This document shows, piece by piece, positions 20,801-34,100 of a stretch of DNA of 64,000 bases. The translations under genes and the position numbers were made by a program. How positions within the stretch are numbered: the stretch's first letter is position 1; the number at the start of each line of letters is the position of its first letter. Source of the stretch: Chrysophaeum taylorii (taxonomy: Eukaryota > Sar > Pelagophyceae > Pelagomonadales > Pelagomonadaceae); the NCBI GenBank assembly GCA_029834535.1, contig JAQMWT010000322.1:434001-498000 (forward strand), read 5' to 3'. The notes under the pieces were generated by a model. It made no database searches, was not told the DNA's origin, and worked only from the letters and a program-made list of their open reading frames with translations.

Positions 20801-23800
20801 TTGGCACGGAAGAAGGCAACGAGGTTGGTCCCGAAGAAGGCACACTAGTCGGGCTGGACGACGGACTGGTCGTTGGGAGTGCAGTAGGCATGCTGAATGG
20901 TAAACTCGAGGGACTAGCACTCGGAACTGGCGACGGCAATGAGGTCGGCGATCCAGACGGCTCTGCGCTTGGTCCCACACTTGGCGCACTCGTTGGTACG
21001 GCGCTCGGCAGAGCGGTCGGCATGGCGGTCGGCTTGAGAGATGGCGCGCTAGTTGGACAGGACGATGGAGTACTCGTTGGGAGCGCAGTAGGCGTGCTGA
21101 TCGGCAGGGCAGAAGGAGCGTCACTCGGAGCTGGCGATGGTGTCGAAGTCGGACATCCAGTGGGCGATACGCTCGGTCCTGAGGATGGAGTACTGGACGG
21201 CACTGAGCTTGGCACGGAAGAAGGCACCGAGGTCGGTCCCGAAGAAGGCACACTAGTCGGGCTGGACGACGGAGTGCTCGTTGGGATTGCAGAAGGCATG
21301 CTGATCGGCAAACTCGAGGGACTAACACTCGGAACTGGCGACGGCAATGAGGTCGGCGATCCAGACGGCTCTGCGCTTGGTCCCGCACTTGGCGCACTCG
21401 TTGGTACGGCGCTCGGCAGAGCGGTCGGCATGGCGGTCGGCTTGAGAGATGGCGCGCTAGTTGGACAGGACGATGGAGTACTCGTTGGGAGCGCAGTAGG
21501 CGTGCTGATCGGCATAGCAGAAGGAGCGTCACTCGGAGCTGGCGATGGTGTCGAAGTCGGACACCCAGTGGGCGATACGCTCGGCCCTGCAGATGGATTA
21601 CTGGACGGCACTGAGCTTGGCACGGAAGAAGGCAACGAGGTTGGTCCCGAAGAAGGCACACTAGTCGGGCTGGACGACGGACTGCTCGTTGGGAGTGCAG
21701 TAGGCATGCTGAATGGCAAACTCGAGGGACTAGCACTCGGAACTGGCGACGGCAATGAGGTCGGCGATCCAGACGGCTCTGCGCTTGGTCCCACACTTGG
21801 CGCACTCGTTGGTACGGCGCTCGGCAGAGCGGTCGGCATGGCGGTCGGCTTGAGAGATGGCGCGCTTGTCGGACTGAATGATGGAGTACTCGTTGGGAGC
21901 ACAGTAGGCGTGCTGATCGGCATAGCAGAAGGAGTGTGACTTGGAGCTGGCGATGGAGCCGAAGTCGGACATCTAGTGGGTGCTACGCTCGGTCCTGCAG
22001 AAGGATTACTCGTCGGCAATGAGCTTGGTTCAAAAGAAGGCACCGAGGTCGGTCCCGAAGAAGGCACACTAGTCGGGCTTGACGACGGAGTGCTCGTTGG
22101 GAGTGCAGTAGGCATGCTGAATGGCGAACTTGAGGGACTTACACTCGGAGGTGGCGAGGGCGCCGAGGTCGGCGATCCGGATGGCTCTGCGCTTGGTCCC
22201 GCAGTTGGCGCACTCGTTGGTAATGAGATCGGAGTGGCAGTCGGCGTAACGCTCGGTTTTGGAGATGGTGCACTTGTCGGAACGGATGCGGGAGTGGTTG
22301 TTGGCAGCGCCGTAGGCATGCTGCTTGGCGAATCTGAGGGAGTGGGGGTGGGAGCTGGCGATGGTGCCAGGGTTGGTGATGCAGACGGCGAAACTGTGGG
22401 CGCGCTGACTGGAGAATCCGATGGACTGGCAGTCGGAGCTGGCGTTGGGACTGAGGTCGGCGAGAGAGTCGGTGCCACGCTCGGTGCTGCAGATGGAATC
22501 GAAACAGAGATCGGCGAAGGCACACGTGTCGGTATCGAGCTCGGCACCTGCGTTGGCGATGACGATGGATTTTCCGACGGAGAAGCAGATGGTTCGGTCG
22601 AAGGAGCGGTGCTCGGTGTCCAGCTCGGCGAGTGGGAGGGACTCAAAGTGGGGTTCGGAGTCGGGGCGGGTGAAGGAAGGGATGATGGTATCCGCGACGG
22701 ACTTGAAGTCGGGATCCGAGAGGGAACCGATGTCGGTACCGTGCTCGGTTGCTTCGTGGGTACCGCTGATGGCGGGCTGGAGGGTATCGCACTGGGTTTG
22801 AGGGTTGGTGAGCTCGAAGGCTTGGCAGTCGGGTTCAAGCTCGGCTCAGGCGTGGGGATGGACGATGGGATTGGCGTTGGACTCGAGGCCGGGAGTGGCG
22901 AAGGAGGCGGCGTCGGCCCCGAGCTCGGGCAACTAGTTGGTAACGACGATGGATTCGCCGACGGGCCAGCAGATGGCTGCGTCGAGGGTGCCGCGCTCGG
23001 TTCTGGTGTGGGAAGGGAGGACGGAACCTGCGTTGGACTCGATGTGGGGATCGAAGAGGGCAGCGCGGTGGGGGGCGTTGTGGGGCAGGATTGGGGCTGC
23101 ACGGATGGTAGATTCGAGGGGATGACGCTTGGCAGCGTGCTCGGAGAAACCGACGGGTCCAGCGTGGGCGCCCTCGAGGGAAGCCTCGACGGGCTTGTGC
23201 TGGGTTCGAGCGAAGGCAGCAACGACGGGGAGACGCTGGGTGCGATCAAAGGCAGCGACGAGGGGGCTACTGTGGGCGCGGACGTGGGCGTGCTCGTCGG
23301 CCGACAGGTGAAGTTGGTTTCGCTTGAAATTTCGATAGCTTCTGCAAGACGACGACCAGTGTCTGAGACAATGTACTCGGACTCCCCGAAGTAAAAGAAA
23401 GGGAATCCATCATATATTATAGGGAATCCATCATATAATATAGGGTATCTCTCCGAGCCTAAGCTGCCTTCGGCCAAGTTTCCAAGTTTCCATGAGATCT
23501 CGGTGGGATATGTCCCTCCTGTGACGGTGATCACGTATGTGCCGGGAGCGTCGCAATGTATGCACACCGCCTGCGTCCCTTCAGAGCCGCTGGACAGCGT
23601 ACCCTGCTCCACCTCGCAACTCGAACATGCCGAGTTGTTGATCGTGAAGCATCCGCCGTTCCAGCCGTCGCCCCAGCTGTCGTACATGACGAAGTCCATC
23701 AAGGTCCCGTTGCAGGTTGAGATGGTCGAGTTCGTTTGGGCGCAATCACCGTCGTAATAGTAATATTCAGCATCACCTGCAGGCGCCGTCAGTTCGCTTC

Positions 23801-23892
23801 GATACCAGGATTCGACACTGCGACTCGCCCACGACGTATAAGACGTTCACCAGCGCGGCGATCAGCGCCAAAAGCCGCCGCCACGAACTCAT
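8868..23892 (-). CDS. Gene B: giant GDGW / mucin-stalk / REJ-GPS multi-pass membrane protein
   Basis: Four exons: 23892-23829 (signal peptide), 23776-11663, 11578-11379 and 11300-8868, giving about 4936 aa. Intron 1 (52 bases) has a GC donor; intron 3 has a GT donor. Intron 2 ends at 11579; its donor is GT at 11662, or GC 12 bases upstream. Domains in order: leader; acidic linker; one GDGW module (residues about 50-125, VMYDSWGDGWNGGCF); PSxx/PTxx stalk (about 176-3370); REJ-like region (KDKLVIRG, then SPHSGWLFVDPRAGVAYFD); helical region; GPS-like cysteines (CATWSDGRW, ATCECTINNS); about seven helices, the third with the QPLVVLFLA sequence reminiscent of polycystin-1; and an acidic tail ending in VVLIHPWG. 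Likely a surface receptor or adhesion protein; the ligand is unknown. Introns 2 and 3 lack in-frame stops and are divisible by three, so the unspliced frame stays open. Confidence 0.85.
14900..22350 (-). repeat. 408-base higher-order repeat array inside the gene B stalk
   Basis: The tetrapeptide stalk is organised in 136-residue units of 34 tetrapeptides. Marker positions such as GACGACGGAGTGCTCG (plus-strand sense) recur at about 17581, 17989 and 18397, exactly 408 apart. One unit near 18.55 kb carries a 12-base insertion. Each unit is two related 68-residue halves (204 bases), one starting ISMP and one ISTP. Copies between about 16.3 and 21.9 kb are nearly identical, and those towards the ends decay. 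Each unit has two cysteines, in TGCP and SSCP. Confidence 0.9.
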
Positions 23893-26800
23893 CGGCGTGG
23901 CAAAATGTCAATCCTTACCACCCCAAGAGCTCGAAGAAGTTGAAGTGTGACACGTATTCTTTTTTAAAAAAAATGTTCCGAGAAAGCGAGTGACGGTTAT
24001 GCAATACCCATTCGTCGGCTTGGCCGCGCTCACTGCGGAGAAGAGCCGCGGGTGGGGAGGGTTGATCACAGCGGTTTGTCCATGGCGCGCATACAGAGTC
24101 GTATCAGCCTAGGCGCAGCAAGCGCAGCGGGCGGGCCATCTTTTCGCGGTCCTTTAGCCCTGGGCTCCCGCGCTCCAAAGCCGGAGGGCTCGGCAGCCGC
24201 GCGTGGAGCTTCGTCAGCCCATCGCGGATTTGATCGATGCGGCACGACAAGAAGGTTGCCGCCCAGGGTCGCAAGGAGGGCTTGGCTGCCAGCAGGATCC
24301 AGGAGCGAAAGTGATCCGCGCTCTCGCTGTGGGTTTGGTGATCGCCGGCCTTCCCGAAAGAGCATGATTTGCCTTTTTTCCTATCTCCCCACAATCCCGT
24401 CATCTTTTTTCTTCAGCTGAATGCCGACGGCTCGTGGCGGGCGCTGTCTCTAGCATCCTTCGACGCGGGAACCGGGACCGGCACGTAGTCGAGCGGGCCG
24501 CTGCAGCATCGCCCCGACGAGCTTGGTAACACTTCGCTTCACTTGAGGCATTTTCGTACATTTCCGATGCAGGCGGCAGCTTGGATCGACTTCGCCCGTC
24601 ACGGGCATCGACATGACCGCAACTCTCCGTCGTCGCCGGGACTCCCGCGAGGTCCACCAAAGGCTTGGCAACCCCCAGAACGACGCCGCACACGCTGGCC
24701 GTTTTAAGGCCGTAGTCGTCGGCAGAAAGTGCGTGGTTATGAGTAATAAGTTGGAACCCCGCCAACTCTGCCCCCTCTAAGTTACTACGAGAGTCTAAGC
24801 ACTCGACCTTCAAAAACCCCGCTCTGCCACTCTGACATGGCATCGCGCCAAGACGGGTGCCTAGAAATCGCGCGATCGATCAATTCGACCTCCCAACAAC
24901 GTCGAATCAGAAGCGGATTTTGCGGAGCGGAGAGCAATGAGATCGGAAGGTGCCGGCTCCACGTCACCGCTACAGCAACAAACCGTGCTTCCAAGTCGAC
25001 GTGACGAGTCCAGAAAAGCTCTCAAACAAAAAAGCCAAAAGCGCAGCAAATTGTTGAACAAGAAGCGGTATTTAGTGTCTGTCGCATCGTCTTTTCCGCA
25101 TCGTCTTGAAACAACAACACAGGGCTTGCGCTGTTGCGATAACGATGACTACTGTAATGACTCAGTCAATTGCGCTGTTGAGAATAGGTAGCAACGAGCC
25201 GTTTGTTCGCAGATTGAGTCGTTCTCAGTTTTCGGTACATCGTCAAACTTAGGTCGCTGGGTCCACACCGAATCTAAGGCTGTTGTCTTGTGTGAACTAT
25301 GACGCATGAACCCGCAACGTCTGGCTCAACACGACCTTTTCAAGTTCCGCAATCGCCATCTTCCTGACAGACAGGCTGACTCACTCACTCACTCACTCAC
25401 TCACCCACTCACTCTCTCGTGAGAAAATTTTGTCGCTTCGTACGGAATGTAGATTAAGATGGGCTCCAATTCTTATGGCCCGGACTCTCTAGCTTTAATG
25501 AGAATGGCATAGGAAAATAAAAGAGGAACTTCGTCGAGTGTAGCTCATGATGAGTGTATATGGCTTTCTAGGTGACTCGCGGTGACTGGCCCATTTCGTC
25601 TGACATGGCGCGAACTTTATTTCGAGCATAGGCAGCAAAGGACCAATCTGAAGAAGTGTGATCCAATGTCACCCGAGTTCGAGATCAGAGATGTGACATA
25701 ATAGATTCTTGATCACACTAGTCGCATGTGTAGGTCAGCCTACTTACAACGACAGCGCGTGCAGAGGGCCGTCGGATTGCGTTCGAACTGTGAAAGTTTG
25801 TTGTGACGACACTTCGTACCAGACTGTCCTTGTTGCCCTGACCTTTGTCACAACGCAGCGTTCGTTTCCTGTGCGAATGCTCAACGTTTCCACCACGCAA
25901 TGCGCCATAGGCCTCTCTCACTTTGGACAGGGCATCAACCCTGGCAGGCCCGTGTCCTATGTCCGCGCGTAGTCACCACGAATCCTCGTTCCTTTTGAAG
26001 TGTGGCCCTCGTCCAGAGGGCAAGTAAGGAGTCCAGGGTTATGTGGCGACACCAGTCTCGCCGGTCGTTCGAGCGATCTACAATGGACACCCTGGCAGGA
26101 CGCATGGCTCTCAGGGGCCGGATGCACTGGATATCCCGAACAAACCGTTCACTTGACTGCGACTAGGGGTGGGCGCGGTTGCTAGATATATACTCATACT
26201 CATATCCATGCTGGTCCTCCTTGAGCGCGCACCTACGAAACTCAATGTTTGCCAGTTGGGGACAATCGCGCCATACCGGAAGTTGCAAGATCTTTCGCTG
26301 CAAAACCGTTCGATAAAGTCGATGTAGATCGTGCCGATGACCAGCTGGAACGAGTCCGCGAACTGCGACTGTCACAGTTTGACAAGCGACGTTCTCGAGA
26401 CGACAGCCGAACGTCGTCGCAGACAAATCTCGAGCGAGGACCTCATGGTACAGCGCGACCGGCGAGCACGACAAGCCGCGGCCTGATCACCGACGGGACC
26501 AAGTGTTTTGGAGGCGCACGACGGTCGACGAGAAATCGTACGAGCCGACAACTACGAGATTGCTGAGACAACTTTGGACAGGTACATCCCAGAGTTTCGG
26601 AACGAGCCACGAGAGAGCATTCCCCAGCGGTTGAGCAAAAAAAACGCCTCCGCGGAGTACATCGGGCTCACGAGACCTGCGATACATTCGACGGCGCCGT
26701 GACAATGGATGGGTCGGGAGACGCCCAACGCCCGTAGCAACAAAGGATTTACGAAATGATGTAAAACGGAATAACTAAGACCCGTTCTTTACGGGCGTAC

Positions 26801-26915
26801 AAGTACTTAATTTTGAAATATGCGTACGTGAAAATGGGGTAGGTATGCGGAAAAACTAGTGATTTAATAACTTCAGAAAATTGGAAAAAATAAACAAAGA
26901 AAGAAGAAAACTAAA

Positions 26916-26968
<53 letters not shown>

Positions 26969-27670
26969 ATATCGCATTCCGCGGACCACCCGAATACGTT
27001 TTTCATGTACGACAATTAAGCAGCCTTCGCGGTGGTCGGGCCCAACTACAAGACGAGCATTGCTCCCACAGCCGTGCTCTATATTACATATCCATCGGTA
27101 AGACCGCGCGCCAAGATCAACTCAAAATGCCTACATAATGAGGTCGACGTTTAAAACGCCGCCAAGAATAGCTAAGTCAGTAACAAGCTAACAGCATCGT
27201 GATAGCTAGTTCTTAAGTTTAATCGCCCGCGCAGTTTGCCTCAACTTGTGTACTGGTCGGTTTCACGCTCAGGTCGTCCATTTTCTTCTCATCGTTCTTG
27301 TTCTTGTCGCGCGCTCATGTCCTGCTGATTCATTCGCACTACCTGCTGTTCTCAAATCTTTGACGGATATAATATAAACGCGGCTGCAGCGCAGCGACCC
27401 GGTGGGTAACCCGACAGACACGTTAAGGACTCGTGGTCTTTCGAAAACCGAAGAGGCTGGGGTCGAGCCGCGGGGCCGATCGTCCGATTTCGTGCGTCCG
27501 AACATCGTCACTCTGTTCATGGCCGTCTGTGCCACTTAGCGACGAGATCGTCGGTCTTGGCTTTGATTGCGAATGTGTCAGCATCGTCGGGGATCTTTTT
27601 CTTCTTGGGCGGCGGCGCCACGGGGGGGCGAACTTGGCGCGAAGACTAACCAGGAGCCAGGCGACCTAGA
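23893..27670. other. Intergenic region between divergent genes B and C
   Basis: About 3.8 kb without a gene I can support. It holds a (CTCA)n microsatellite at about 25377-25413 and a (GA)n tract at about 26920-26964. Open frames of up to 147 codons occur on both strands (for example 24400-24843 minus, 24052-24420 plus) but overlap one another and match nothing I know. The promoters of genes B and C must lie at its two ends. Confidence 0.45.
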
Positions 27671-27674
27671 TCTT

Positions 27675-28001
27675 CGTGCCGAACTGCGTTTGTTTCAAGG
27701 TGCCTGATGGGGGTGAACTTGTCGGCGTTGGTGTAGGGTCCGAGGTTGTGGTCGCGAGTATCTCCTTAATCTTCTTCACGAGTAATTCACGATGGTAACA
27801 CTCGTCGTCGTTAAGGAGAGCTGGCACTTTTACTCCGAGTTGGCGGCGCCGATTCCGCCTGGAGATCAGTAGAGGTCAGGTGCGCGCCGCCGGTGATGGG
27901 AGTATCTTCTTGAGGCCCCGATCGCCCCCTACGGACAAGACGGCCGTCCACTCTCTCAACGCCTTGTCGAGCCACAGCCGTCGGCGCTCCTCAAACGGCA
28001 T
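27675..28001 (-). CDS. Possible small divergent gene or exon pair upstream of gene C
   Basis: On the minus strand an ATG at 28001 opens a 42-codon frame of charged, helical character (MPFEERRRLWLDKALREW). After a gap, a second frame reads VKVPALLNDDECYHRELLVK and ends in a T/P-rich tail before a TAG at about 27668. The two frames could be exons joined by a short intron; I could not place splice sites that join them cleanly. If real, it would share a 121-base divergent promoter with gene C. No family is recognised. Confidence 0.2.
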
Positions 28002-28122
28002 CACAAGTGCAAACAATGTCGGTCGGTCAGGTCAACGAAAAGTATCAAATAGCCTCAACATTATTATTCGCCACATCCGAGGCAATATTCTGTCCGGGGT
28101 TAGGCAAACACATGTATTTTGG

Positions 28123-31100
28123 ATGATGACTACGGCGCTGGCCGCCGTGCTCGTGAACGCCTTATGGGTCTTAGGCGAGTCATAGTGTCCTGACTAAGAG
28201 TTGAACTGACGGCGCCTGCAGGAAATGAGGAAGTTTATCAGTATGACGATGATCATTGCGCGACAACGTTCTCCGACAAGTCGACCTGCACGGGGACGCT
28301 GATCAACATTTTAATGTACGACAGCTACGGCGACGGCTGGAACGGGGCGTGTTTCACTATAAGAAACTCGGCATGTTCAAGCTGCGAGGTGGAGCGAGGC
28401 ACCCTCTCGTCTGGTTATGAGGGGACGCAGTCGGTGTGCATTCATTGCAATGCTAGCGGTTCGTACGAGATCAACGTGACAAAAGGGCGCTACCCGAGCG
28501 AGATAGCGTGGCAACTTGGAAATTTGGTCATGGTGGACAACACGTATCCTGACTTAAACGACGACGAGTACTTTACGTCGGAAACATTCACCTGCCCCGC
28601 CCCAACAGCTACGCCGACCGCAAGCGCGTCGCCGACGTCCGCACCTACGAGCACGTCGCCCACCAGCGAATCACCGATGAGCGCACCCACGCCGACCCCA
28701 GAGGATTACATCAACCAAGAGTACAATGATGATGGTGGTTGCACCGAAACTTACTCGACCGAGTCAACCTGCAACGGGACCTTGATGGACTTCGTCATGT
28801 ACGACAGCTGGGGCGACGGCTGGAACGGCGCGTGCTTCACGATCAACAACTCAGCATGTTCGAGTTGCGAGGTGGAGCAGGGTACGCTGTCATCTGGCTC
28901 CGAAGGGACACAGGCGGTGTGCATACATTGCGACGTTCCCGGCACATACGTGATCACCGTCACAGAAGGGACATATCCCTCCGAGATATCGTGGAAACTT
29001 GGAAACTTGGCCGAAGGCGGCGTTACCAATGACGATGAAGGCGGGATTACTGATGAAGAAATCGTTACTGATGAATCTGAGCCTAGCTCTAAGCCTACCT
29101 CTTACTTTTTAGAAAATATCATCTTTCCCCCGCGCCAACTTCGTCGTCGTCGTTTGGAATATCTGAGGACCGACGACGCTTCGACTACAACAAACTTCAC
29201 CTGCCGGCCGACGAGCACGCCCACGTCCGCGCCCTCAGTAGCCCCCTCGTCGCTGCCATTGATCGCACCCAGCGTCTCCCCGTCGTTGCTGCCTTCGCTC
29301 GTTCCCAGCACAAGCCCGTCGACGCTTCCCTCGAGCGCACCCACGCTGGACCCGTCGGTTTCTCCGAGCACGCTGCCAAGCGTCGTCCCCTCGAATCTAC
29401 CATCCGTGCAACCCCTACCCTGCCCGACAACCTTCCCCACCGCGCTGCCCTCTTCGGTCCCCACATCGAGTCCAACGCAGGTTCCATCCTCCCTTCCCAC
29501 ACTAGAACCGAGCGCGGCACCCTCGACGCAGCCATCTGCTGGCCCGTCGGCGAATCCATCGTCGTTACCTACGAGTTGCCCGAGCTCGGGGCCGACGTCG
29601 CTTCCCTCGCCACTCCCGGCCTCGAGTCCAACGCCAATCCCATCGTCCATCCCCACGCCTGAGCCGAGCTTGAACCCGACTGCCAAGCCTTCGAGCTCAC
29701 CAACTCTTGAACCCAGCGCGATACCCTCCAGCCAGCCATCAGTGGTACCCACGAAGCAACCGAGCACGGTACCGACATCGGTACCATCTCCGATCCCGAC
29801 TTCAAGTCCGTCGCGGATACCATCATCCCTTCCTTCACCCGCCCCGACTCCGAACCCCACTTCGAGTCCCTCCCACTCGCCGAGCTGGACGCCAAGCACC
29901 GCTCCTTCGACCGAACCATCTGCTTCTCCGTCGGAAAATCCATCGTCATCGCCAACGCAAGTGCCGAGCTCGATGCCGACACGTGTGCCTTCGCCGATCC
30001 CTGTTTCGATTCCATCTGCAGCACCGAGCGTGGCACCGACTCTCTCTCCGACCTCAGTCCCAACCCCAGCTCCGACTGCCAGTCCATCGGATTCTCCAGT
30101 CAGCACGCCCACAGTTTCGCCGTCTTTGTCACCAACCCTGGCACCATCGCCAGCTCCCACCCCCACTCCCTCAGATTCGCCAAGCAGCATGCCTACGGCG
30201 CTGCCAACAACCACTCCCGCATCCGTTCCGACTAGTGCACCATCTCCAAAACCGAGCGTTACGCCGACTGCCACTCCGAGCTCATTACCAACGAGTGCGC
30301 CAACTGCGGGACCAAGCGCAGAGCCATCCGGATCGCCGACCTCGGCGCCCTCGCCAGCTCCGAGTGTAAGTCCCTCGAGTTCGCCATTCAGCATGCCTAC
30401 TGCACTCCCAACGAGCACTCCGTCGTCCAGCCCGACTAGTGTGCCTTCTTCGGGACCGAGCGTACCGCCCACTGGATGTCCAACCTCGGGTCCATCGATA
30501 GCTCCGACTCACACTCCCTCGGGTTTGCCAATCAGCATACCTACTGTGATGCCAACGAGTACTCCGTCGTTCAGTCCAACTAGCGCGCCTTCTCTCAAGC
30601 CGACCGCAGTGCCGACTGCTTCGCCAACCACAGTACCAACTAGTGCTCCTTCTGCACGACCGAGCGCAAGTCCGACTGCTTTGCCGACATCGGCGTCGTC
30701 GCCAGCTCCGAGTGATAGTCCCTCGAGTTTGCCAATCAGCATGCCTACTGCACTCCCAACGAGCACTCCGTCGTCCAGCCCGACTAGTGTGCCTTCTTCG
30801 TTACCGACCTCGGTGCCTTCTGCGTCGCCGAGCGCAGTGCTGACCAGTTCTCCATCTGCCGTACCAAGCTTCGCGCCCACTGGATGTCCAACCTCGGCTT
30901 CATCACCAGCTCCGAGTGACAGTCCCTCGGCTTTGCCGATCAGCATACCTACTGTGATGCCAACGAGTACTCCGTCGTTCAGTCCAACTAGCGCGCCTTC
31001 TCTCAAGCCGACCGCAGTGCCGACTGCTTCCCCGACGATAGTACCAACTAGTGCTCCATCAATACGACCGAGCGCAGGGCCGACTGCTTTGCCGACCTCC

Positions 31101-34100
31101 GCGTCATCACCAGCTCCGAGTGTAAATCCCTCGAGTCTGCCAATCAGCATGCCTACTGCACTCCCAACGAGCACTCCGTCGTCCAGCCCGACTAATGTGC
31201 CTTCTTGGGGACCAACCTCGGTGCCTTCTGTTTCGCCGAGCGCAGTGCCGACCAGTTCTCCATCTGCCGTACCAAGCTTCGCGCCCACTGGATGTCCAAC
31301 CTCGGCTTCATCACCAGCTCCGAGTGACAGTCCCTCGGCTTTGCCGATCAGCGTACCCACTGCGTTCCCAACGAGTACTCCATCGTTCAGTCCAACTAGC
31401 GCGCCTTCTCTCAAACCGACAGCAGTGCCGACTGCTTCCCCGACGACAGTACCAACTAGTGCTCCATCAATACGACCGAGCGCAGGGCCGACTGCTTTAC
31501 CGACCTCCGCGTCATCACCAGCTCCGAGTGTAAATCCCTCGAGTCTGCCAATCAGCATGCCTACTGCACTCCCAACCAGCACTCCGTCGTCCAACCCGAC
31601 TAATGTGCCTTCTTGGGGACCAACCTCGGTGCCTTCTGTGTCGCCGAGCGCAGTGCCGACCAGTTCTCCATCTGCCGTACCAAGCTTCGCGCCCACTGGA
31701 TGTCCAACCTCGGCTTCATCACCAGCTCCGAGTGACAGTCCCTCGGCTTTGCCGATCAGCATACCTACTGTGATGCCAACGAGTACTCCGTCGTTCAGTC
31801 CAACTAGCGCGCCTTCTCTCAAGCCGACCGCAGTGCCGACTGCTTCGCCAACCACAGTACCAACTAGTGCTCCTTCTGCACGACCGAGCGCAAGTCCGAC
31901 TGCTTTACCGACCTCCGCGTCATCACCAGCTCCGAGTGTAAATCCCTCGAGTCTGCCAATCAGCATGCCTACTGCACTCCCAACCAGCACTCCGTCGTCC
32001 AACCCGACTAATGTGCCTTCTTGGGGACCAACCTCGGTGCCTTCTGTGTCGCCGAGCGCAGTGCCGACCAGTTCTCCATCTGCCGTACCAAGCTTCGCGC
32101 CCACTGGATGTCCAACCTCGGCTTCATCACCAGCTCCGAGTGACAGTCCCTCGGCTTTGCCGATCAGCATACCTACTGTGATGCCAACCAGTACTCCATC
32201 GTTCAGTCCAACTAGCGCGCCTTCTCTCAAGCCGACCGCAGTGCCGACTGCTTCGCCAACCACAGTGCCAACTAGTGCTCCTTCTGCACGACCGAGCGCA
32301 AGTCCGACTGCTTTACCGACCTCCGCGTCATCACCAGCTCCGAGCGTAAATCCCTCGAGTCTGCCAATCAGCATGCCTACTGCACTCCCAACGAGCACTC
32401 CGTCGTCCAGCCCGACTAATGTGCCTTCTTGGGGACCAACCTCGGTGCCTTCTGTGTCGCCGAGCGCAGTGCCGACCAGTTCTCCATCTGCCGTACCAAG
32501 CTTCGCGCCCACTGGATGTCCAACCTCGGGTCCATCGATAGCTCCGACTCACACTCCCTCGAGTTTGCCAATCAGCATACCTACTGTGATGCCAACGAGT
32601 ACTCCGTCGTTCAGTCCAACTAGCGCGCCTTCTCTCAAGCCGACCGCAGTGCCGACTGCTTCGCCAACCACAGTACCAACTAGTGCTCCTTCTGCACGAC
32701 CGAGCGCAAGTCCGACTGCTTTACCGACCTCCGCGTCATCACCAGCTCCGAGTGTAAATCCCTCGAGTCTGCCAATCAGCATGCCTACTGCACTCCCAAC
32801 CAGCACTCCGTCGTCCAACCCGACTAATGTGCCTTCTTGGGGACCAACCTCGGTGCCTTCTGTGTCGCCGAGCGCAGTGCCAAACAGTGCTCCATCTGCG
32901 GTACCGAGCGTCGCGCCCACTGGCTGTCCGACGTCATTTCCGTCGCCAGCTCCGAGTGACAGTCCCTCGGGTTTGCCGATCAGCGTACCCACTGCGTTCC
33001 CAACGAGTACTCCATCGTTCAGTCCAACTAGCGCGCCTTCTCTCAAACCGACCGCAGTGCCGACTGCTTCGCCGACGACAGAACCAACTATTACTCCATC
33101 TGTACGACCGAGCGCAGGGTCGACTGCTTTGCCGACCTCGGTGTCATCACCAGCTCCGAGTGTAAATCCCTCGAGTCTGCCAATCAGCATGCCTACTGCA
33201 CTCCCAACCAGCACTCCGTCGTCCAACCCGACTAATGTGCCTTCTTGGGGACCAACCTCGGTGCCTTCTGTGTCGCCGAGCGCAGTGCCGACCAGTTCTC
33301 CATCTGCTGGACCTAGCGCGGAACCATATACCGTACCAACCCTGGCACCATTGCCAACTCCCACTGCTAGTCCCTCAGATACACCAATCAGTTGGCCGAC
33401 GGCGCTGCCAACACGCACTCCCTCATTCGGTCCAACTAATGCACCATCCATAGAACCGAGCCCAGTGCCGACTGACTCACCGAGCGCCATACCAGCCAGT
33501 GCTCCAACTGCCAGACCGAGCTCAGACCCATCTACGTCGCCGACCTCGGCACCCTCGCCAGCTCCGAGTGTCAGTCCTTCGAGTTCGCCAATCAGCATGC
33601 CAACAGCACTCCCATCGATCATTCCCTCTTCCACCCCGACTATCGCACTTTCTTTCAAACCAAGCGCAGTGCCCTCTGGCTTGCCAAGGTCAGTGTCGAC
33701 CAGTACTCCTACCGTTAAATCGAGCCCAATGCCCACTGCCTGGCCAACCTCAGCTCCATTGCCAGCTCCGAGCGACAGTCCCTCGGGTTTGCCTATCAGC
33801 ATGCCAAAAGCGTTCCCAACGATTATTCCATTGTCCACGCCGACTAGTGCGCCTTCTTTCAAACCAAGCGCAGCGCCTTCTGCCTCGCCAAGCTCAGTGT
33901 CGACCAGTACTCCGTCCGCTGGACCGAGCACAATGCCCACTGCCTGGCCAACCTCGGTTCCATCGCCAGATCCGAGCGACAGTTCCTCGGGTTTGCCGAT
34001 CAGCTTTCCTACTGCGCTCCCAACGAGTACTCCATTATCCAGTCCGACTATCGCCACTTCTCTCAAACCGACCGCAGTGCTGACTGCTTCACCAAGCACA

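Noticed and set aside
17483-21805. A 1440-codon minus-strand frame rich in R, L, P, Q and C in the same array
   Set aside because: It is the +1 or +2 shadow of the gene B stalk, with no start context or flanking domains. Similar shadows at 29102-34324 and 54832-58493 were rejected for the same reason.
17068-21939. A 1623-codon open frame on the plus strand (VGxxLGxxDG repeats) through the gene B stalk
   Set aside because: It is the reverse complement of the tetrapeptide array. The 12-base period keeps stops out of several frames. Gene B's frame has domains on both sides and introns shared with C and D, whereas the G/V-rich frame has none.
23893-28000. tRNA genes or other structured RNAs in the B-C intergenic region
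   Set aside because: No T-loop-like GGTTCGA block with matching acceptor arms was found by eye.
28183-28185. In-frame TAG right after the leader of gene C read as a disabling stop, a recoded codon or a frameshift site
   Set aside because: It lies inside the GC-AG intron that is conserved in all four paralogues, so no recoding or frameshifting is needed.
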